This document shows positions 25,508-34,689 of a DNA stretch of 64,000 bases, in pieces (within the stretch, counting starts at the first letter, position 1; every line of letters starts with the position of its first letter). The notes beneath the pieces were generated by a model that saw only the letters and a program-made list of their open reading frames with translations, did no database searches and had not been told where the DNA came from. Source of the DNA: JAUWKC01 sp035527845 (GTDB lineage Bacteria; Planctomycetota; Phycisphaerae; Sedimentisphaerales; Anaerobacaceae). The stretch lies in contig DATKZT010000106.1 in NCBI GenBank assembly GCA_035527845.1, positions 10,742-74,741 of the forward strand. Reading direction: 5' to 3'. Position numbers and translations under genes: made by a program.

Positions 25508-26050
25508 TCAGCTTTTTCGTCCTTTCCGCCCATATTCCTCAAAAAAACATATCTCCTTGAGCGGTTTTCGACCCTTCGCCTCTCGAAAAGCCGACTTTGA
25601 GGCCGGATAGCCCAATGGGACCACCATCACGACGTTAACGTCATCGGGCACCTTGACTATTTTCTTAACCTGCTTGTCATGAACCGCCCCAACCCAGCAC
25701 GTACCCAGTCCTTCATTTCTTGCTGCCAGTATGAGATGGTCGGTTGCTATAACAGCATCACGCCGGCCAGCCTCATCTTGCCAGGGCTGATAGCCACTGC
25801 TGCACTTTACAGCACAACAAACCAGGACTACTGGCGCTTCTGCGGCAAAGTCCTGTTCATAACACGCACGGGCTATCCTCTTTTTCTTTTCTTCATCTGT
25901 TACCACGACGAACCGCCAGGGCTGTCTATCACCCCCGGATGGTGCGATCCGCGCAGCTTCGAGAACTCGACCAAGCACATCATCTGGGATGCGTCTCTTC
26001 AAAAACCGCCTGACACTGCGTCTTGTCCTTATCACGTCGTAAAACTCCAT
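25508..26050 (-). CDS. Nitroreductase family flavoprotein
   Basis: 180 aa. MEFYDVIRTRRSVRRFLKR (FMN-phosphate arginines), EAARIAPSGGDRQPWRFVVVTD and the later GLGTCWVGAVHDKQVKKIV with VPLGYP are the standard markers of FMN-dependent NAD(P)H nitroreductases of the small Fe-S-free type. The substrate is unknown. It lies 48 bases downstream of the start of the propeller gene on the same strand and 40 bases after the DUF763 gene, so possibly cotranscribed. A second paralogue occurs at 47254-47766. Confidence 0.9.
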   Translation of the reverse strand: MEFYDVIRTRRSVRRFLKRRIPDDVLGRVLEAARIAPSGGDRQPWRFVVVTDEEKKKRIARACYEQDFAAEAPVVLVCCAVKCSSGYQPWQDEAGRRDAVIATDHLILAARNEGLGTCWVGAVHDKQVKKIVKVPDDVNVVMVVPLGYPASKSAFREAKGRKPLKEICFFEEYGRKGRKS

Positions 26051-26090
26051 CTACTCTGCTCCCTTGAGAATTCAATCCCGGATTGACAAA

Positions 26091-27302
26091 TTATTTTGGC
26101 GCTTCCGATAAATATGCTGTGTCATCATATTTGGCGATTTGAGACCCGGCCTTGGAAGCGGTAATCCGCTTTATCGCCTTGTCTTTATCATAAGGGCTAA
26201 TACGGCTTCTTCTCACGGCCTCGGCCAGCGTGGCGATGGTGCTGTCATACGTCGCCCGGTCCACAGCATAAGGCGTGGCGTCTTTCCCGCCATGAGCAAA
26301 CGAATAGCGTGCCGGGTCCTCGTATGAAGGCTTAGCGCCGTAAATAACTTCGCCAACCAGAGCCAAAGCGCGAACGGTCTTCGGCCCCACACCTTCAGTG
26401 GCAACCAATTTCTCGTAATTTCCGGGCTTTGTGTCGCACACCTTGGCCAGTATCTTCTCCAAGTAACGGCTGCGAGAAAAATCCTCACATATAACGGGAT
26501 GCGCCCGAAATTCGGTGTTCTCCAGTTTTAGAAATGTAAGTTGTTCATTCCTGTATTTCAAGCTGATCATCTTGCTAAGGTCGGACGAATGCTTTCGCAG
26601 GATTTCAATATCTTTCATAAGCGAATGATAGCCCGATGAGACAAATTCCACACTAAGCTCTCTCGTATTTCTGCTGTCCCGGGCAGTGAGATTCAATGAA
26701 GGTCGCCGTTCTGCCGCAGTGACAATGCCGGTGTGAGGCTCACAGACAATATCCTCAATATTGTCAGAAAACCAATGGTAACGACGAGCCGACACATTGG
26801 CCGGATTCATTCCCTGTTGTACCACGGTCCAGCTGCCATTTTCAGTGAAGAAAAAACTGTGGTGATATATCTGATATCCATCCTGGACAAGCGAGCTATC
26901 CACCTTGGCACTCATCTTCGAATTGTAGACCAGCTTGTCGGCGCAGTGACCTGGCAAACTCAACCTGTCTGCCCAACCAGTGATCTCATCGGGAGTCTTG
27001 CGAGATGTTTTACCCTTGCCTCCGCAGATAAAAACACCAAGCTCCCGCTCCCGCCCTCGAATCGCCTCTTTCAACGCCGCCGTCAGTATCGTGGTAAGAC
27101 CCGAGGCGTTCCAGTCAAAGGCCAGCACAGTGCCTAACGATTGAAACCAGACAGGGTCTGCTATTCTGCGGATGAACTCATCCGGCCCAAACTCCTCTAC
27201 CAGTACCCTGGTCATTTCGCGGCCCAGTTTGACCATCCTCTCAAACAGCCACCTCGGGCACTTGCCGGTATCAAGAGTAAATGTTGCGATTCCTCTTTGC
27301 AT
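26091..27302 (-). CDS. DUF763 family protein
   Basis: 403 aa. The opening GIATFTLDTGKCPRWLFERMVKLGREM and the following DPVWFQSLGTVLAFDWNASGLTTILTAALKEAI are diagnostic of DUF763, a family best represented in archaea and scattered bacteria. YNSKMSAKVDSSLVQDGYQIYHHSFFF and VVQQGMNP are further conserved blocks. Near residue 290 there is an HhH-like segment (KLVATEGVGPKTVRALALVGEVIYG) resembling helix-hairpin-helix DNA-binding motifs. No function is established for the family; the HhH-like part hints at nucleic-acid contact. It is the last gene before the tRNA-fragment boundary at 27.57 kb. Confidence 0.88.
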   Translation of the reverse strand: MQRGIATFTLDTGKCPRWLFERMVKLGREMTRVLVEEFGPDEFIRRIADPVWFQSLGTVLAFDWNASGLTTILTAALKEAIRGRERELGVFICGGKGKTSRKTPDEITGWADRLSLPGHCADKLVYNSKMSAKVDSSLVQDGYQIYHHSFFFTENGSWTVVQQGMNPANVSARRYHWFSDNIEDIVCEPHTGIVTAAERRPSLNLTARDSRNTRELSVEFVSSGYHSLMKDIEILRKHSSDLSKMISLKYRNEQLTFLKLENTEFRAHPVICEDFSRSRYLEKILAKVCDTKPGNYEKLVATEGVGPKTVRALALVGEVIYGAKPSYEDPARYSFAHGGKDATPYAVDRATYDSTIATLAEAVRRSRISPYDKDKAIKRITASKAGSQIAKYDDTAYLSEAPK

Positions 27303-28067
27303 ACCTTGAAGTCTACCTTTGCACCATCATCAAGTCAATTCGGGAACACCAAATACTTGCCCCGGCAAACCTCGCGGACATTTACCTCAAGATTTGCTTC
27401 AGCAAAGCTTTTGTTTCAGGCCACAATAGATATGTCTGACTAACTCCGGTCTTGCTCCTCGGCATAACAGTGCTTCCTAAACCAATTCGAAAGTGTCGCA
27501 CAGCATTTGCCGAGAAGAATGACACGGAAATGATTTCCCGCAAACCTTTGAATTGGCTGGGCTTACGAAACTGGGCGGTACAGGACTTGAACCTGTGGCC
27601 TCCTGCGTGTCGAGCAAAACGGGGCCTTTTCCAAGTATTTGTAATAAAAGCGTTTATGAGCGAAAGTATTTATGGTTGCTGAAGTTAGGTGTGCCGTCGT
27701 GTGACGTCCCGTGCCCGGAAAAGACGCAAAAAATGGAAAAGTTATACGGCGAGTTATACGTGCCGCCACAGGCACAAACGTCGGAACCGGAAACAGTAGG
27801 GCTGTCGACCTGTGATGGTTGGCAGCGAAGTCGATGCTGGGTGTCCGTTTTCGACCATCCGACAGCCCTTCCCGCAGCCCTTAAGCAGGATCCGCCGGCT
27901 TGGTTTTGGCGGGAAGGCCGGCGAAATCATTGGCGAAAAGGGCCCAATCGAGGTAGAATTAGGCTGAAACTCCATTATTTTGAAATTATTCGAAGCCGGC
28001 GGAATCTATATCTTTGAAGCAGCCAAATAGACCCGGGGCAACAGGCTGATTTTCGTGGAAAGAACCG
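27303..28067. other. Gene-poor boundary region containing a tRNA fragment
   Basis: 765 bases with no supported protein gene. The only clear item is the 39-bp tRNA-Val 3'-half copy at 27572-27610. Plus-strand frames crossing it (for instance one spelling GGTGLEPVAS) are the well-known spurious translation of tRNA sequence and should not be annotated. The last 50 bases hold the GGAAAG ribosome site for the ECF sigma gene at 28068. Confidence 0.5.
27572..27610 (-). repeat. 39-bp duplicate of the tRNA-Val 3' half (putative attachment site)
   Basis: These 39 bases are identical to 47061-47099, the 3' half of the tRNA-Val gene from the anticodon through the T arm to the discriminator base. Identity stops exactly inside the anticodon loop; there is no 5' half here. 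Orientation is the same as the full gene. This is the expected distal att copy of an element integrated into the tRNA gene's 3' end. The alternative is a leftover from a separate integration event. Confidence 0.8.
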
Positions 28068-28619
28068 ATGGACGACTTACTTCTCGTTGAAGCAAGCCAG
28101 GCGGGCCACAAAGCTGCTTTCAGCGTGCTAATAGACCGTTATTACAGGAACGTGTACCGCCTCGCGTATCAGTACACGGGGCGACATCATGAGGCTGACG
28201 ACATCTGCCAGGAAGCATTTTTGCGGGCATTCGGTGCGATAGGAAGCCTGAGAGAGGGCGGCTCTTTCAAAGGGTGGATCTTTACCATAGCGTCGAATCT
28301 GCTGCGAAGGCGCATCAAGGACATGAAGGTCGAAAGGCGGTTGGCTGCAAGAGGCGCAAGCACCGACGCGACTGAGTCCGCTGCGGATGGGGATGCAGGG
28401 CCATCGGCGAAAATGGCAGCCGAAGAGAGGACGGTAATTGTCCGTCGGCAGGTCCAGGAGATGCCCGAGCAAATACGGCTGGCGGCTATTCTGATTCTTA
28501 TGGAAGGTCTTTCCCAAAAAGAGGCTGCGGCAGTGCTGGGTTGTTCTGAGGCTACAGTTTGCCGGCGATTAGAGGCAGCGAGAGAATGGCTTAAACCAAG
28601 ATTGCGGAATCTGATCTAA
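28068..28619 (+). CDS. ECF-type RNA polymerase sigma factor
   Basis: 183 aa. Region 2 spans about 15-85 (FSVLIDRYYRNVYRLAYQYTG, then HHEADDICQEAFLRAFGAIGSL and FKGWIFTIASNLLRRRIKD). Region 4 is at about 125-180 with HTH GLSQKEAAAVLGCSEATVCRRLEAAREWL. GGAAAG lies about seven bases before the ATG. Followed after 14 bases by a single-pass membrane protein that probably serves as its anti-sigma factor. It heads the CsgG-containing operon and likely controls it. Confidence 0.94.
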   Translation: MDDLLLVEASQAGHKAAFSVLIDRYYRNVYRLAYQYTGRHHEADDICQEAFLRAFGAIGSLREGGSFKGWIFTIASNLLRRRIKDMKVERRLAARGASTDATESAADGDAGPSAKMAAEERTVIVRRQVQEMPEQIRLAAILILMEGLSQKEAAAVLGCSEATVCRRLEAAREWLKPRLRNLI

Positions 28620-28633
28620 TAAGGGGGCGTATT

Positions 28634-29404
28634 ATGAACGGTAATGATAGAGAAGAGAACCGGATCGAGGCAATGCTTAGAGATTCGTATGGCGAGATTA
28701 AGCCTGCTGATTCCTGGGCCGCGCTACGGGGCCGGATCGATCGCCGAATAGAGAACGCGAAACTGCCCGGTGTATCAGCCCTCCAGGGGAGCAGGAGCAT
28801 TGCTTTCTGGCGCAGAACGGCGCTGGCTTTGGCGGCATGTCTGCTGATAGCCATAGGCTTGCTCATTTACGCGCTTGGATTCGTTCAGGGTGGCAGAGTC
28901 GATGGGCCCCTGACCAAGCCGATAAACACCGGCCTGTTCAGCCAGGCCCAGTTGGACCAGTTGAAAGAGACATTCTCAAATGTTCGTCAGTTGTTCGAAG
29001 AGCAATCGGCGTGGATTGTGGTGGGCTCCGGCAATGATGCAGAAATCGGGGTAGAGCAAATCGGCCGAACCTGGGACGCCAGCAAGATAGTGGTGGTCCG
29101 TCTGGCGGTGAATCTCGAAAAGGAAAATACTGCACCCCGGTTCTTTGATGTTGTCACGTTCCCCAACCAGAGAGCCGATTTTCAACTGCCCCTTGCGGAT
29201 TCATCGCCTGTAAAGGTCTCTCTGAGGCCGCTGGTTAAGGACAAAGCCCTTGCTGTGGAAATAAGAGCCCAGGTGAACGGCCGGGCAAAATCAGAGACTA
29301 CAACCACGGTGGACGACAATGTATTCACTTCACTGGTACGTCTGCCTTCCGACGGCGACTGGGTGACCATAAATGGGATAGCACGATCGGTGTCGAGTAT
29401 TTGA
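28634..29404 (+). CDS. Single-pass membrane protein, probable anti-sigma factor
   Basis: 256 aa. A short cytoplasmic part (1-66, acidic and helical; DSWAALRGRIDRRIENAK) precedes one membrane helix (TALALAACLLIAIGLLIYALG, about 68-88) and an outward-facing domain rich in beta strands. This layout and the position immediately after an ECF sigma gene are those of anti-sigma factors, but there is no zinc-binding HxxxCxxC motif. GGGGG lies upstream of the start. The extracytoplasmic domain is the likely sensor; it is not recognised. Confidence 0.65.
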   Translation: MNGNDREENRIEAMLRDSYGEIKPADSWAALRGRIDRRIENAKLPGVSALQGSRSIAFWRRTALALAACLLIAIGLLIYALGFVQGGRVDGPLTKPINTGLFSQAQLDQLKETFSNVRQLFEEQSAWIVVGSGNDAEIGVEQIGRTWDASKIVVVRLAVNLEKENTAPRFFDVVTFPNQRADFQLPLADSSPVKVSLRPLVKDKALAVEIRAQVNGRAKSETTTTVDDNVFTSLVRLPSDGDWVTINGIARSVSSI

Positions 29405-29416
29405 CAAGGGTGAGCC

Positions 29417-30418
29417 ATGAAGCCAGTATCTGCCACAATCTGGTCGGCCTTGATGGTGTTGCATCTATTGTGGGCGCGGCCTTGCCGCGCGTCGTTTCTT
29501 GAGATGAGCCTCGAGCGAAACTCAATTTACACCCCAGGTCGTATGCGTCTGGTCATGAAACTGGCAGACGAGGCTGCTGTTCAGGGCAGCTATGCAGTTG
29601 GGATTAGCGTTGTAACGGAAGAAGTAATCATTAGAAACCAAATCCTGCCTGTGGCAAAAGATGCTCCTGCGGTCTTCGAGTTGGATTTTCCTGCGGTGCG
29701 CAATCGCACGAATGTTCGATGTCGCGCAGAACTGTCTATCGACGGGAATTTTATTGAAGCGAGGGAAGAACCGTTGCTGTTGTGGCCGCCCGTGGCGCCC
29801 ATAGAAAAGGCGGCGGGAAACAAGACAATATGGGTGTTTGACGTTTCCGGCGGTCTCCAGAGGATATTCAAGGATTTACAGGTAAGCTTCAGCGACGCCA
29901 CTTTTCAGGCCATCAGGGATTTTCAAATGCCTGACATTGTATTCGTCGGCGAGAATCTCGGTCTCAAGAGTTTCGACACGTTGTTAAGTCGAATTTTGGT
30001 TAAAGACGAAAATCTAAGGGCGCTTGTCTTCTTGCGGCAGGAGGTATTTCCCGAAGCCTGGCCGGTCCAGGCGCTTTCTACGGAGGCATCGGCCCAGAGT
30101 ATTTCCTGTGACCCGAACCGTCCTCTGCTATCGGGCTTGAACAGATTTGATATAATGAACATGCTGAGCGGCGTTACCCCGGTCGGGATAACTACGCCAA
30201 AGGACGAAGAATGGGAATTGGATTGGCATATCGGCGAATCGGGAAAAGGCGAGAAACAAACAAGCGGATACCTCGCAGTAGTCAGGCAGACCGGACTGAC
30301 CACCGTCTACTGTCAGGTTCCCATAACAGGTGATTTTGCGAAGGAACCACGTTCAGCAGTTTTACTAAGAAACCTTTTACACTTTGCGTATGGCGAGTGC
30401 GTTCCGCGTAACCGCTAA
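29417..30418 (+). CDS. Secreted protein of unknown function in the CsgG operon
   Basis: 333 aa with a signal peptide (SATIWSALMVLHLLWARPCRAS, cleavage near residue 26). The middle part reads like a beta-sandwich followed by a region with alternating strands and helices (TIWVFDVSGGLQRIFKDLQVSF, MPDIVFVGENLGLKSFDTLL), perhaps a Rossmann-like or glutamine-amidotransferase-like fold. No catalytic residues stand out. It starts 12 bases after the anti-sigma stop and belongs to the same transcript. Role unknown. Confidence 0.55.
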   Translation: MKPVSATIWSALMVLHLLWARPCRASFLEMSLERNSIYTPGRMRLVMKLADEAAVQGSYAVGISVVTEEVIIRNQILPVAKDAPAVFELDFPAVRNRTNVRCRAELSIDGNFIEAREEPLLLWPPVAPIEKAAGNKTIWVFDVSGGLQRIFKDLQVSFSDATFQAIRDFQMPDIVFVGENLGLKSFDTLLSRILVKDENLRALVFLRQEVFPEAWPVQALSTEASAQSISCDPNRPLLSGLNRFDIMNMLSGVTPVGITTPKDEEWELDWHIGESGKGEKQTSGYLAVVRQTGLTTVYCQVPITGDFAKEPRSAVLLRNLLHFAYGECVPRNR

Positions 30419-30446
30419 ACTATTGTCTTTAATCGAAGGAGAAATC

Positions 30447-31475
30447 ATGAAAGCCTCACGCTGTCTAACTGCGGCGGCGACGTGTCTGGTCATCGTGGCC
30501 GGCGGCGCCTTCGGCCAAATGGACGGAAATTCACCAATGGAAAAGCCAACTGCCGAACCAAACTCCGTCACCAGCGTGACCATCGCCATTATGGATTTTG
30601 AGTCTGCTGCGCCCGGCAATCCTGAACTCGGCACACAAATCAGTGACATCGTGACGGCCAGACTCAGCATTTACGACCAGTTCAAGCTGGTGGAACGAAA
30701 GAAGCTGGAAGAATTGCTCAGGGAGCACCAACTGAATCTGACCGGCATGATAGACACGAATCAGGCGGTCAAGGTCGGGAAACTTGTCGGCGCAAGAATA
30801 ATGATATTCGGTCGGGCCTTTCCCGTGGACAAGGACCTTTACCTGGTCGCCAAGATTGTGGGCACAGAAACCAGCCGGGTCAAGGGTGTAATCGCCAAGG
30901 GCAGCCTGGAAAGCAATCTGTCGGAGATTATGGGCCAGCTGGTTGATAAGCTGGTCACGGGGCTGGAGCAATGGACACCGCAATTGCTGCCCCCTAATGA
31001 GAAGCTGGTCAATAAGATCGCCGTACTGAAGCGCCGGCTGGCGGGCAGGGAACTGCCGACCGTAGCCGTTGTTGTACCCGAAACGCACGTTAATCGGCGA
31101 GTTGCTGACCCTGCCGCACAAACCGAGATAAAGCGGGTCTTCGAGGAAGTTGGCTTTAAGGTTGTCGATGTCAGAAACGCCGGCGAATCGAAGGACCCCT
31201 ATCTCAAGGATGCGGATATAATGGTGACCGGCGAAGGCTTCAGCGAGTTCGGTACGCGCATCGGAGGTCTGGTAAGCTGCCTTGCCCGTCTGGAAGTTCA
31301 GGCGACTGAGCGCCAGACCCACAGGATAATAGCCTCTGAGCGGACGACTCGCAGAGCGGTGGATTTGTCCGAAGCCATCGCCGGCAAGACCGCCCTACAG
31401 GCCGCCGGACACGAACTCGCAATTAGACTTGTCCAGAGAATAACTCAAGAGACCGAAGACCGGAAAAGCCAGTAA
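30447..31475 (+). CDS. CsgG/LpoB-type secreted protein 1
   Basis: 342 aa from the ATG at 30447, six bases after GAAGGAG. A signal peptide ends near GGAFGQ. The CsgG-like core is clear: TIAIMDFESAAPGNPELGTQISDIVTARLS, then FKLVERKKLEELLREHQL, and VGKLVGARIMIFGRAF. A second, related domain fills the C-terminal half (TVAVVVPETHVNRR, ADIMVTGEGFSEFG). CsgG proteins form outer-membrane export pores; LpoB-like relatives regulate peptidoglycan synthases. There is no lipobox cysteine, so a lipid-anchored curli pore is unlikely. Followed by two more proteins with the same LVER motif. Confidence 0.8.
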   Translation: MKASRCLTAAATCLVIVAGGAFGQMDGNSPMEKPTAEPNSVTSVTIAIMDFESAAPGNPELGTQISDIVTARLSIYDQFKLVERKKLEELLREHQLNLTGMIDTNQAVKVGKLVGARIMIFGRAFPVDKDLYLVAKIVGTETSRVKGVIAKGSLESNLSEIMGQLVDKLVTGLEQWTPQLLPPNEKLVNKIAVLKRRLAGRELPTVAVVVPETHVNRRVADPAAQTEIKRVFEEVGFKVVDVRNAGESKDPYLKDADIMVTGEGFSEFGTRIGGLVSCLARLEVQATERQTHRIIASERTTRRAVDLSEAIAGKTALQAAGHELAIRLVQRITQETEDRKSQ

Positions 31476-31540
31476 GTGTTTGTCTTTCAGGACCAAAAGT
31501 ATTGGTCGAACAGAAGCCAACGACAGTAAAAGGCCAGACC

Positions 31541-34500
31541 ATGTGGACTAAGCGCCTGGTGGTTTATGTCCTCACAATTGCGCTTCTGTCGAGTTCGGGC
31601 AGAGCCCAAGAGCAGATAAGTTACGCCCTTTTCGCTCTTGAGTGTCCCAAAGAAGACACAGTGGCAAAGGACCTGGCCAGTGATATACAGAGTCTCTTGT
31701 TTGCGACCCTTTCGAACTCGAAGGGCATTTGCCTAGTGGAAAGGGCGCAACTTAATCTGGCCCTGAAAGAGCTCGGCCTTGCTTTGGGATGGTGGACGGG
31801 TCCCGATGAAACACTTGAAATAGGCAAACTCGTCGGTGCAGACCTTGCGCTTGTCGGATCCGTGTGTCGCGCGAACGAGAAGTACGTTCTGATTGCCAAG
31901 CTCGTGGACCTGCATACGGCCGTGATAAGGGACATTACAATTCTGTCAATGGACAGAGAAGGGCTCGATCAAGAGGTCAATGCCCTCAGTCAGTTTGTCC
32001 TTCAGTCAGGCAGGCAACAGAGAGCATCCGGCAAAAGGGTCTTTCTTGGCATCGGCGGCTTTGAAGACCTCAGCATAAACAGCCGGTATAAAGACCTTGG
32101 GCAACAGGTGAGGGACTTCCTCCAGCAATCTTTTGCTGGCAGCACTACAACCGTATTGGAGAGAGCCTTGGTTGGTCCAGTCTTGAATGAGCTCACTCTG
32201 AAGCGAGCCGGCCTGATCGAAAGCGCTGATACGGAATCATCCCCTCTGCCCGCTTTCGTTCTTGTTGACGGTGTCTACCAATCCTTTCGGGAAAAACGAA
32301 CCGAAATATCTATGGTATTGCGAATCCAAAAGGTAGGAGGTCCGAGGCGCACTGTGACGATTGAGGCTGAGCCTGGCGAATCTCTGTACGCACAGGTTCT
32401 ATCCGCCGTCGAATGCGCTCTTAAGGAAGGTCTTGACACGAGGCTAAATGCATCCAGAGAGGCGGAGTCTCGTGTCCAATTGGAACTTGGGAAGGAGCGC
32501 TCGCGGCTGACTTACATGAACACCTCGTACCCGCGATTAGGGGGACGTCTGGGCGGTTATTTGCCGTATGAGGAAAAGCAAAAAAGGCTTCAGAACATCA
32601 AACAGGCAATCCAAGCGTTTGAATCTGCCGTTCTCTTGGACCCCGAATGTTATGAGGCCCGGCTTATGCTCGGCATCTGTCTTTGTGACCGCGATGTTGC
32701 TGAATATGAAAGGGGACGGAATCTCTTCCGCGTGGTTATCGCCGGCGCGAAAGACCAAAGGCTCAAAAGCGTTGCAAAGTTTCGGCTGGGAACATCCTAC
32801 ATGACACAAGCCGGGGATGAAGAGGATGAAAACCGCCGGATAATATATGAGCAGACGGCATTTGACCTCCTATCTGCCCTGCTGCAGGAAGTCCGCAGCC
32901 CAGACCACCGATCCTGGATTCTGGACCACATGGAATCTCTCTACGAGGCACTACATCACGCTGGCAGGAGGACATTAAAAGAGAGGCTTGAGTTTCAGAA
33001 ATCACGTATCCTCAATGGTTGCGAACTGGCCGAACAGCGAGCCAGAGAAGGATTATACATAGATGCGTACGGCCTCTCTGATTGCTATTTCAATAAGACA
33101 TCGCGTATTCTGCAAGCTGACAAAAAGGCTACAGCAAGCCACTTCGTCAACATAATTAAGGAGGTTGAACGGGAGCATCCTCATCTTGCGCCCTATTTTG
33201 TCGTCACGTTCGTGACACACCAGGAACCGGACCCGAATCGGACCGAACTACTCAGCAGGTCGGTGAAAGGTATCCGGGAGCATCCTGAATTTGTGGCGGA
33301 CTACCACTCGTACTGTCGAGACTCAGTTCGGCGTGTCGTGGGATGGGCAACCCAATATGGTGAATACGATCTCAGCATTTTAGCAGGCGAGATGATTCTT
33401 GAGGCCGTGGATAAGGGCATGACAATGGCCCCATTAGACCAGGATCATGTTAAAATCTCTTTGGGATACGCGTATATGCAGCAGCGTCAATCGAAGAAAG
33501 CTTTGGAAAGGTTCGAGGGCGTCAGGGGCAGAGACATATCAATGCGTTGGTCCGGCCCGTGGGGCAGGGAAGGTACGGTCGTGGTGGTCAAGGATGCAAT
33601 AGAGAGCTGTAGGCAAAATCTTGGGGATGCTGTATCGGGTTACACGCCGTCAATATCTCTCGCAGGCAAACCCCTATTGCCGATCGACAAGTCCGGCGCA
33701 TTTGATGTTAAGAATGACAGAATCTGGTTCGCTAAAGATAATCTCCTTTATTTCTATGATCTGCCTGAGCAGGTGCAAGTGAAGGTGGACCTCGGCCAAA
33801 AGGTGCAAAGCGAAATATCCTGCCTTGCGATAGGTGATAGAAACATCTGGTTCGGAACGGCCGGAAGCGGTCTTTATACTTATGATCCAATTGCTGACAA
33901 GGCCCGCTGCTACACATCTGCTGATGGCCTGCCATTGGAGAACATCACCTGTCTGCAATACGTCGCGAACCGACTTTGGATTGGCTTTGGTAAAGGCGAT
34001 AAAGGCGCCTTAGGCTACCTGGACACACAAAGTCAGGTCTTTGTCGGCCTGATGCCCAGACTGGATCCCTCTGTTGAGAGAGTGCCCCATTATGGAACTC
34101 TCAGCCTTGATCCCTCTGATGCTGCGCCGAAGCACCGCGTTTCAGGCCTCGTACAAACTGACCCACTGAATCTCTGGGTTGCCGTTCGGGGTAAGGGACT
34201 TCAGCGGTACTCCCTGAGTAATTATCGGTGGGATACTGCTACCGCAAGTCACGGGTTTGACAGAGAACCCGTCCGTGCCATTACGGATAATCATAACCGG
34301 GTCTCGTGCATAACTGGAGGTCCGGATATGATAGTTGTTGGATGTGCCAACGAGTCAGGGAGCAGGTCTGGATACGATTACCGCATAGGCGGTATTGCAA
34401 TATATGAGCCTGTGAATAATAAATGGAAGTCGATTACCACTGCAGACGGGCTCCCAAAACAGAATATCTATTCGCTCGCCATGGACGGGAACAATTTTTG

Positions 34501-34663
34501 GGCGGGCGGCAACGGCTTTGTCGCATTAGTTGACCCCGAATTGAATCGGGTGCAAAGCATACTTACGCTTGAGAACCCCGATGCCGCGGTCAGGACGATC
34601 CGTGTCGCCGAAAGCCGTGTCCTTTTCTGTGCGGGAAATTATTTATGGGTCTTGGAAAAATGA
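31541..34663 (+). CDS. Giant CsgG-like, TPR and beta-propeller protein
   Basis: 1040 aa from the ATG at 31541 (AAGG upstream); signal peptide to about residue 24 (SGRAQ). Residues 30-165 are CsgG-like (ICLVERAQLNLALKELGL, IGKLVGADLALVGSV). A second similar domain spans about 170-300 (IGGFEDLSINSRY, TTTVLERALVGPVLNEL). Residues about 330-690 are helical with TPR-like pairs (FESAVLLDPECYEARLMLGICLCD). From about 720 to the end comes a beta-propeller with blades such as RNIWFGTAGSGLYTYDP, NRLWIGFGKG and NFWAGGNGFVALVDPE. I know of no characterised protein with this architecture. Co-transcribed with the other CsgG-like genes. Confidence 0.72.
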   Translation: MWTKRLVVYVLTIALLSSSGRAQEQISYALFALECPKEDTVAKDLASDIQSLLFATLSNSKGICLVERAQLNLALKELGLALGWWTGPDETLEIGKLVGADLALVGSVCRANEKYVLIAKLVDLHTAVIRDITILSMDREGLDQEVNALSQFVLQSGRQQRASGKRVFLGIGGFEDLSINSRYKDLGQQVRDFLQQSFAGSTTTVLERALVGPVLNELTLKRAGLIESADTESSPLPAFVLVDGVYQSFREKRTEISMVLRIQKVGGPRRTVTIEAEPGESLYAQVLSAVECALKEGLDTRLNASREAESRVQLELGKERSRLTYMNTSYPRLGGRLGGYLPYEEKQKRLQNIKQAIQAFESAVLLDPECYEARLMLGICLCDRDVAEYERGRNLFRVVIAGAKDQRLKSVAKFRLGTSYMTQAGDEEDENRRIIYEQTAFDLLSALLQEVRSPDHRSWILDHMESLYEALHHAGRRTLKERLEFQKSRILNGCELAEQRAREGLYIDAYGLSDCYFNKTSRILQADKKATASHFVNIIKEVEREHPHLAPYFVVTFVTHQEPDPNRTELLSRSVKGIREHPEFVADYHSYCRDSVRRVVGWATQYGEYDLSILAGEMILEAVDKGMTMAPLDQDHVKISLGYAYMQQRQSKKALERFEGVRGRDISMRWSGPWGREGTVVVVKDAIESCRQNLGDAVSGYTPSISLAGKPLLPIDKSGAFDVKNDRIWFAKDNLLYFYDLPEQVQVKVDLGQKVQSEISCLAIGDRNIWFGTAGSGLYTYDPIADKARCYTSADGLPLENITCLQYVANRLWIGFGKGDKGALGYLDTQSQVFVGLMPRLDPSVERVPHYGTLSLDPSDAAPKHRVSGLVQTDPLNLWVAVRGKGLQRYSLSNYRWDTATASHGFDREPVRAITDNHNRVSCITGGPDMIVVGCANESGSRSGYDYRIGGIAIYEPVNNKWKSITTADGLPKQNIYSLAMDGNNFWAGGNGFVALVDPELNRVQSILTLENPDAAVRTIRVAESRVLFCAGNYLWVLEK

Positions 34664-34689
34664 CTTTCAAAGAGAATAACCTGTAATCC

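Noticed and set aside
27553..28017. Open frame of 154 codons with GGTGLEPVAS near its start
   Set aside because: This is the typical translation of tRNA 3'-half sequence and the frame has no other support; the region is the att-like repeat.
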